Origin: Pseudomonadales bacterium
GTDB taxonomy: Bacteria > Pseudomonadota > Gammaproteobacteria > Pseudomonadales > Azotimanducaceae
Reading direction: 5' to 3'
Length of the DNA: 10,674 nt
Assembly (NCBI GenBank): GCA_022448765.1
Contig: JAKUTI010000083.1
Span: 1-10,674 of the forward strand
Positions 6,408 to 10,674 of this stretch are shown here, in pieces. The notes beneath the pieces were generated by a model. It had not been told where the DNA came from. It did no database searches and saw only the letters and a list, made by a program, of their open reading frames with translations. The position numbers and the translations under genes were made by a program. How positions within the stretch are numbered: position 1 is the stretch's first letter; every line of letters begins with the position of its first letter.

Positions 6408-7031
6408 TTAAATGAGAACCTTTCCTTTTTCCAGTCCTAGCAAGGTCACTGGGCCGAGATCCTGAATGAGCTGCGACAAGGTTATTCCTTCTAAAGGGAG
6501 CTCCCTAGGTTTAAACGTGTCGGCCACGACCGGAATACTAAATATCCTATCCAACTCCTGCTGAAATCTCCCCGTGGTAAAGAGAGGAACATCCTCGGTA
6601 GGTAAGGGTCCTATTTTTTCGGTGTAATCAATCATATTCACGTAAGCGGTTAATGGGACCGATAAATCACCAGTATTTCTGCAGTGCTTAGGAAAATTCA
6701 GGAAAACGTTGTCCTCATATATGGGGTGATCTACCCCAATAATTGAGTAACACTCGGTGCAATAGATTCGCGTTGACATCCCTAGGATATCGGGGTCTTC
6801 ATCGCGTAATTGCAACGCCTTCATGGACTCTTTTCCGCGAACTTCGATGATGTCCGAGGCCATGTAAAAGAGCTCTGGCAGAGGATCGGGTTTGATTCCG
6901 CCGTGCGAATGGCCGTACTGGAGCGCTTGACGGCAATCTTCGCAACCGCACTGAAATTTAAGTTTTGCTTTTCCATCGGCTAACGTAATCGAGCATTTGG
7001 TGCATGTACATTCGATAACTGCTGTTATCAC
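6408..7031 (-). CDS. GFA/CENP-V zinc-binding domain protein with C-terminal extension
   Basis: Predicted cytoplasmic zinc protein, 207 aa. The N-terminal half shows the GFA (glutathione-dependent formaldehyde-activating)/CENP-V cysteine pattern: C8-T-C10 with C13, then C28-G-C30-x2-C33, and C91-T-E-C94. The founding member Gfa was reported to speed S-hydroxymethylglutathione formation, but most family members have unknown roles, so the reaction is not assigned. GFA proteins are usually about 110-160 aa; here residues 100-207 extend beyond the core and end in a stretch rich in leucine and glycine (LIQDLGPVTLLGLEKGKVLI). The start is GTG at 7031 with an excellent TAAGGAGG six bases upstream. 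It lies 68 bases after the amidohydrolase gene and 52 before the longer GNAT frame, all on one strand, so one transcript is plausible. GC is about 42-50% with codon use unlike the amidohydrolase. Confidence 0.8.
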   Translation of the reverse strand: MITAVIECTCTKCSITLADGKAKLKFQCGCEDCRQALQYGHSHGGIKPDPLPELFYMASDIIEVRGKESMKALQLRDEDPDILGMSTRIYCTECYSIIGVDHPIYEDNVFLNFPKHCRNTGDLSVPLTAYVNMIDYTEKIGPLPTEDVPLFTTGRFQQELDRIFSIPVVADTFKPRELPLEGITLSQLIQDLGPVTLLGLEKGKVLI

Positions 7032-7099
7032 TACAGCCTCCTTACGACGAACGCTCAGTATTACCGATCACTTGGCGAGACTACCGCACGTGCCTCAAC

Positions 7100-8548
7100 T
7101 CACTCAATCTGTGAGGAGAGGAGGTCGGCGACTTGGTCTTGGACCACGGTGCCTTCGAAGAAACGAGGATTTCCTCGACTCCAGAAAGCGACCGGGTTTG
7201 CAAAGGTGAAGTCTCTGAAGTCGTCGTCACTCATCACTCCGTCGTCCACGAGTTCGTGTGCTTCTTCGAGGACTTCGTTCATGTGCTGAACATCAAAATG
7301 CCCAATGTCAGAACTGAATAAGGCATTTATTCTGGTCCCGAGAGGGTTGACCTTGTCGTTGAATGCAGACGCGTTCATACGGTCGTCGGCCTCGCATCCA
7401 AAGTAGAAATTACTGAAAAGAACTTTGAAGTCTTCTACCGATTCGATCTTGCAGCGAGCGAAATCGTCCAGATTCGGCTCCCCTCCCGTACCAACAGAAA
7501 CTTCCGGCGCCATCGATGCATACAACGCACTTTCGCGGTCGACTAAAAGCTCTGCCATGCCAGGTGGGCCGTACTTGCGTCCGAGCTCGATCAGCGACTC
7601 GTGTTCCAAGTTTGCTGGATCAAGTAGATCGAGCGCGTCTTTATTCCGGACGTTCCAATGTCCGATGAGGTCAGCGAGGAGCTGACAAGCGTAATGCGAC
7701 CCACCTTCCAGGAACGCGAAGTTAAGATTTGGGAACCGTCGCGTTACACCATTTAAGAGGAGTGATTTGCATATCGCCTCCCCAGCGGAGGCGAAATGTC
7801 CGATGTGGTTGTACGTGAAGTTCGATGGCGATCGCCGGAGCACGTAGCCCCGACCAGAAGAATGAAAGGTGGGCGCGATGCCGAGCTCTACACACTTTTG
7901 CCATACCGGGTCATAGTCGTAGGCGCTGTCCAGTCCTAGCGTGTCATACCAGGGGCCTAACCTGACTGCGCCGGCATCGCCTCCTTCATCCACTCGGGGG
8001 ACGTCGCGCGGAATCATCGCGGAGAAGAGCGCCGCTTTCATCCCGAGATCTCCCGTTACGTACTCCAGCTCAGCGATCGCTTCCTCTGGATGATTCGTCG
8101 GAATGACTGCAACCGGGGTCACACGATCCGCGTAATCGGCGAAGAGCTCCGCTGAGAAGATATTGAATGCCCGTATCGCGGCAACCCTAAGCCCATCGTC
8201 TTTTCCGGCGCTAGGACCGTCGGTGGGGTACATAACGCAAAAGTCGAGTCCAAGTTCGTCCAGCCGTTCGTATAGCAATCCAGGCATCATGGCGGTTGCA
8301 CGGTCGATGGTGTTTGCCATCGGAACTTGCCAGAAACCCATGTGGGCAACGCGTTTGAAACGCCTTTCTTCAGGTGTCATCTGTAGCGGGGTTCCAATGA
8401 GGTCTCGATATCCTTTGAAACATTCCGCGACTTTTCTACCCCCTATTTTGGCGATGCGCTCTTGCAGGAGGGGTCCGAATCCGAGCCAGTGGGCATCTGA
8501 ATCAATCACCGGATGCGAAAGGTTGTCGTGGATCTTTTGTGACGTCAT
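7100..8548 (-). CDS. Amidohydrolase-family metal-dependent hydrolase (PF04909-type)
   Basis: TIM-barrel metallohydrolase or decarboxylase of the amidohydrolase-2/ACMSD group, 482 aa, cytoplasmic (no signal peptide). The N-terminal metal motif is V-I-D16-S-D18-A-H20-W. The rest of the barrel shows LDFCVMYPTDGPS, the conserved histidine in APTFHSSG, FAFLEGGSHYA after a PNLNF strand, and a late metal-site aspartate in LFSSDIGHFDV followed by EVLEEAHELVDDG. These match family members that hydrolyse or decarboxylate ring-derived carboxylic compounds; the exact substrate is unknown. It starts at the ATG at 8548 with GAAGGAAA a few bases upstream. It lies 91 bases after the aldo/keto reductase gene on the same strand and probably belongs to its transcript. 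The pair looks like steps of one catabolic route: carbonyl reduction plus hydrolysis or decarboxylation. GC exceeds 55%, matching the reductase and unlike the two downstream genes. Confidence 0.9.
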   Translation of the reverse strand: MTSQKIHDNLSHPVIDSDAHWLGFGPLLQERIAKIGGRKVAECFKGYRDLIGTPLQMTPEERRFKRVAHMGFWQVPMANTIDRATAMMPGLLYERLDELGLDFCVMYPTDGPSAGKDDGLRVAAIRAFNIFSAELFADYADRVTPVAVIPTNHPEEAIAELEYVTGDLGMKAALFSAMIPRDVPRVDEGGDAGAVRLGPWYDTLGLDSAYDYDPVWQKCVELGIAPTFHSSGRGYVLRRSPSNFTYNHIGHFASAGEAICKSLLLNGVTRRFPNLNFAFLEGGSHYACQLLADLIGHWNVRNKDALDLLDPANLEHESLIELGRKYGPPGMAELLVDRESALYASMAPEVSVGTGGEPNLDDFARCKIESVEDFKVLFSNFYFGCEADDRMNASAFNDKVNPLGTRINALFSSDIGHFDVQHMNEVLEEAHELVDDGVMSDDDFRDFTFANPVAFWSRGNPRFFEGTVVQDQVADLLSSQIE

Positions 8549-8639
8549 TTGGTTTCCTTCGTTATTTCTTTCTAGGCGATGGTGTCGAGATCCGAATCGT
8601 CCCTCGTGTTATAGACGCGGTAGCGGCGCTCTAATCTAA

Positions 8640-9671
8640 CTAACCCTTAGGCTTCTCTTTGGCGTTTGTGGTGACTTTGTATGTACTGCTCATGTACTGC
8701 TCGAAGCCTCGCTCCCCCACAACATCGTCAAAAGCACTTGATAACTCGGCTAGTTCTACGTCCGAAATGGGTACGTCAACCGCGCTGCAGTTGCTCTGAA
8801 CGTTACGGATCTTGGTCGTACCCGGGATCGGCACGACGTCGACGCCGAGTTTTTCACCCTGTTTCCACAGCCAGGCGAGAGCAAGTTGAGCAGTGTGACA
8901 TCCTTTGTCCCGTGCCATCGCGGCAACCTTTGCCCGCAGTATTTTGTTTGCTTCGAAAGCATTTCCCATGAGCCTCGGGAACATCTGCCGTGCATCGTTC
9001 GCTGGTGCAACCATGTCGTCACTGAGAAAACCGCGACCAAGTGGAGAGTAGGGCACGATACCGATACCCAATTCCCTGCACACCGGAACAATGTCTTCTT
9101 CCAGATCCCTCGTGTAGAGCGACCACTCTTGTTGTACGCACGCGATTGGATGCACCGCGTGCGCCCGCGATATGACGTCGGGAGAGGCTTCGCTGAGGCC
9201 AATGCATTTTACAGCGCCCTCGCGGACGAGGTCCGCCATCGTTCCCACGGTTTCCTCGATCGGTACGTTGGGGTCGACGCGGTGGAGGTAATACATGTCG
9301 ATGGTATCGGTCTGCAAGCGCTTCAGCGCGGCATGACAGGCTTGCTTCATGTGATCGCCCGCGGCGGGGCCAGTCATCGCCGACCTACCGCCGAACTTAG
9401 TCCCGATTTCGACTCTATCTCGCCCGATGACGGCCACTGCTTTACCCAGGATCTCCTCGTTCCACAACAGCTCCTTGGTGACGGGGTGCTGCGCAACGTA
9501 GGCCTCTGCCGTGTCGAAGAAGGAACAACCGGATTCGACCGCTTTATGGATAAGTTCGATGGCATCCTCGTCGGGTATGGGATCGCCGTAGAACGCGGTA
9601 ATGCTCATCACGCCCATGCCGCACTGCGAGACTTCCAATCCGTCAGATCCGCCGAGGTTTACGCGTCGCAT
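8640..9671 (-). CDS. Aldo/keto reductase
   Basis: NAD(P)H-dependent carbonyl reductase with a TIM-barrel fold, 343 aa, cytoplasmic. The catalytic tetrad is complete: D53 and Y58 (FDTAEAY), K92 (IGTKFGG), H130 (DMYYLHRVD). The barrel continues through IGLSEAS, QQEWSLYTRDLE, GIGIVPYSPLGRGFL, and the cofactor-binding IPGTTKIRNVQSN near residue 290. This layout fits the AKR families that act on aldehydes and quinones, close to YakC/AKR13-type proteins. It starts at the ATG at 9671 with AAAGGAG eight bases upstream. Its 5' spacer of 207 bases carries a 13-bp palindrome (9786-9798) whose core also lies before the DUF1330 gene, so it may have its own regulated promoter. The amidohydrolase gene follows 91 bases downstream on the same strand. 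The natural substrate is unknown. Confidence 0.92.
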   Translation of the reverse strand: MRRVNLGGSDGLEVSQCGMGVMSITAFYGDPIPDEDAIELIHKAVESGCSFFDTAEAYVAQHPVTKELLWNEEILGKAVAVIGRDRVEIGTKFGGRSAMTGPAAGDHMKQACHAALKRLQTDTIDMYYLHRVDPNVPIEETVGTMADLVREGAVKCIGLSEASPDVISRAHAVHPIACVQQEWSLYTRDLEEDIVPVCRELGIGIVPYSPLGRGFLSDDMVAPANDARQMFPRLMGNAFEANKILRAKVAAMARDKGCHTAQLALAWLWKQGEKLGVDVVPIPGTTKIRNVQSNCSAVDVPISDVELAELSSAFDDVVGERGFEQYMSSTYKVTTNAKEKPKG

Positions 9672-9785
9672 GATGTCACTCCTTTCGATCCGATAGGTCG
9701 ATTTGTCATTGTCCCGCTTCTTTCATTGGGAGAGCACCTAAGTTGGAAGAATTAACGTCCGTTTGGTCCGACGTCTTCTGTTCGA

Positions 9786-9798
9786 TTTGATCATCAAA
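9786..9798. promoter_or_regulatory. Palindrome TTTGATCATCAAA upstream of the aldo/keto reductase
   Basis: A perfect 13-bp palindrome with a one-base centre, 115 bases before the reductase ATG. Read on the minus strand it is TTTGATGATCAAA, whose first 11 bases equal the word at 10295-10305 before the DUF1330 gene. It is a candidate operator for a shared regulator. Confidence 0.4.
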
Positions 9799-9878
9799 AA
9801 ATGCCACAAGTCCAAATGTAAGTCTCAACTTTTCGTCGCGTGACGCGTTTGTCTTGCCGATACATGGCCGCCGGAGTC

Positions 9879-10268
9879 TCACAGTTCTTCAACGACGAGA
9901 ACGAAGTCGAGTTCGACTTTTCCTTTGCGTAACTCGATTGCCGCTTGGTATTCGTCGGAATGCCAGAAATCTAAGAACGCCTGCTTTGAGTCGAACCGTT
10001 CAATAACTAGGAACCCATCGGCTTGCTGATCGTATGGCCATTGTCCTTCGACCACGGTTAGGTTTGCGCTGCTGTCTCGTGCAAGGATTTTGGCCCCGGC
10101 AGCGCTAGCGCCGGGCCCTGCTGCTTGAGCATAGGCTGTGAGATCTGGATCAATAGTACGGCCCGAAGCGAGGACGAATGCAGGTTTTGAAACGTTTGCA
10201 GCTATGCCCCCGAGGCTAAATCCTACGGCGAGAATGAATCCTGCGAGAAAAAGTTTACGTAATGCCAC
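9879..10268 (-). CDS. DUF1330-family protein with N-terminal signal/anchor
   Basis: A small protein of 129 aa. The GTG start at 10268 is chosen because GAAGGAG lies six bases upstream and because it places a charged ALRK directly before a hydrophobic segment (residues 6-24, LFLAGFILAVGFSLGGIAA), a typical signal peptide or anchor. The longer frame from 10328 has no such support. Residues about 28-129 form a DUF1330-type dimeric alpha/beta-barrel domain: KPAFVLASGRTIDP, LTAYAQAAGP, a GGxx-like SAAGAKILAR turn, LTVVEGQWP, GFLVIERFDS, AFLDFWHSDEYQ and the closing KGKVELDFVLVVEEL. The biochemical role of DUF1330 is unknown; cytosolic members are about 95 aa, so export is the unusual feature. It is first in the minus-strand series, 207 bases before the aldo/keto reductase gene, with a related motif upstream of both. 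Confidence 0.85.
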   Translation of the reverse strand: MALRKLFLAGFILAVGFSLGGIAANVSKPAFVLASGRTIDPDLTAYAQAAGPGASAAGAKILARDSSANLTVVEGQWPYDQQADGFLVIERFDSKQAFLDFWHSDEYQAAIELRKGKVELDFVLVVEEL

Positions 10269-10294
10269 TAGAGGCTCCTTCAAGGTAATTTCGG

Positions 10295-10305
10295 TTTGAT
10301 GATCA
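10295..10305. promoter_or_regulatory. TTTGATGATCA motif before the DUF1330 gene
   Basis: It lies 27 bases before the GTG start, inside a weak inverted repeat TTGATGATCAGTCAA (10296-10310). The 11-base word is identical to the one in the palindrome before the aldo/keto reductase gene. Its closeness to the start suits a repressor or a 5'-leader element. Confidence 0.35.
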
Positions 10306-10328
10306 GTCAATTTCCCACCGACCTCCAC

Positions 10329-10674
10329 CGTGCGACTTTGCAGTGGATATTTGAAGGGTGCCTGTTATTCGCAGGACCATGCTTCGTTCTATCGCCGGGT
10401 GGACCAAGATTGAAGTCGTGGCGATTTTAGCGTCGGTGGCTTTGCCTATCGCTGAGCCACCTTCAAGTTGGTTGAGAACCCAAACTCACTTAATTACCCA
10501 GATTCTAGGTTATTTAGGTCAAAGGGGGATGGACCGATGCTGCAGTCTCTGAATGAAATGAGTCGAGAAATGATGGCTGGTCTGCGAGGCGTCTCGACTC
10601 AAAGGTTAGGATAGGTGATTGAGCTGTATAGAAGCGCTTTGGATCTGTAGGTATGGCGAAGTCGTTATGGGTGC
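10329..10674. other. Right-end intergenic stretch without a clear gene
   Basis: No ORF here resembles a known family. A 25-codon ORF (10537-10614, MLQSLNEMSREMMAGLRG...) has a fair AAAGGGGG before it, but similarity to anything is not apparent. A second ATG at 10653 (MAKSLWV) runs off the edge with no good ribosome site. A 10-bp inverted repeat sits at 10559-10601. The promoter of the DUF1330 gene should lie at the left of this stretch. Confidence 0.5.
10559..10601. repeat. Perfect 10-bp inverted repeat
   Basis: TGAGTCGAGA (10559-10568) and TCTCGACTCA (10592-10601) are exact reverse complements around a 23-base spacer. No T-run follows. It could be a regulator site, an RNA stem or an element end; no flanking direct repeat is evident. 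Confidence 0.4.

Noticed and set aside
8886..9755. 289-codon open frame on the plus strand opposite the aldo/keto reductase
   Set aside because: It lies antisense to a well-supported enzyme gene, has no family resemblance and arises from that gene's codon bias.
10278..10311. TTGACT with a 17-base gap to TACCTT on the minus strand as a promoter for the DUF1330 gene
   Set aside because: The -10 matches poorly, and the transcript would start within the Shine-Dalgarno, so it could not serve this start.
10358..10552. 64-codon plus-strand ORF in the right-end spacer
   Set aside because: It has no convincing ribosome site or domain; its composition looks random.
1..10674. CRISPR arrays, tRNA/rRNA genes, phage or transposase genes, toxin-antitoxin or other defence loci
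   Set aside because: I looked for repeats with regular spacers, tRNA cloverleaf or T-arm sequence and the usual protein motifs on both strands and found none.

Overview
The window comes from a bacterium with a mosaic genome. Base composition runs from GC-rich (about 60-68% in sampled stretches of the ABC transporter and amidohydrolase genes) to about 40-50% in the PHP-lipoprotein gene and the GFA/GNAT pair. The cell is probably Gram-negative: there is a lipobox lipoprotein, nearly every gene has a purine-rich Shine-Dalgarno, and the catabolic-type enzymes are common in environmental Proteobacteria such as marine Gammaproteobacteria. That placement is an inference from family habits. No rRNA, tRNA, CRISPR array, integrase or intact transposase was recognised.

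Layout. (1) Positions 1-2352, minus: a very large ABC exporter that runs off the left edge. It is a fusion of CydD-like TMD-NBD with the start of a second, CydC-like TMD. (2) 2353-2868: a long divergent intergenic region with an 11-bp-stem inverted repeat and a possible 40-codon leader ORF overlapping the transporter start. (3) 2869-4398, plus: a lipoprotein with a PHP metallohydrolase domain of the CehA/McbA type. (4) 4399-5794: an FMN nitroreductase gene flanked by short decayed segments. The upstream one resembles a C-terminal part, and the downstream one an N-terminal Tat-signal part, of spermidine-dehydrogenase-like FAD oxidoreductases. (5) 10268-5795, minus: five same-strand genes in transcription order: exported DUF1330 protein, aldo/keto reductase, amidohydrolase (PF04909-type), GFA/CENP-V zinc protein, GNAT acetyltransferase. 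(6) 10329-10674: no convincing gene.

How the genes may work together. The aldo/keto reductase (carbonyl reduction), amidohydrolase (hydrolysis or decarboxylation), DUF1330 protein and nearby nitroreductase look like an accessory small-molecule or xenobiotic catabolism neighbourhood; the substrate cannot be read from sequence. The same 11-nt word, TTTGATGATCA, lies upstream of both the DUF1330 gene and the aldo/keto reductase gene, which suggests co-regulation. The low-GC GFA and GNAT genes at the distal end look like later additions. No defence system or clearly new multi-gene system was found. The most notable items are the permuted oxidoreductase remnants around the nitroreductase, the paired regulatory-looking motifs, and the leader ORF at the fused exporter.
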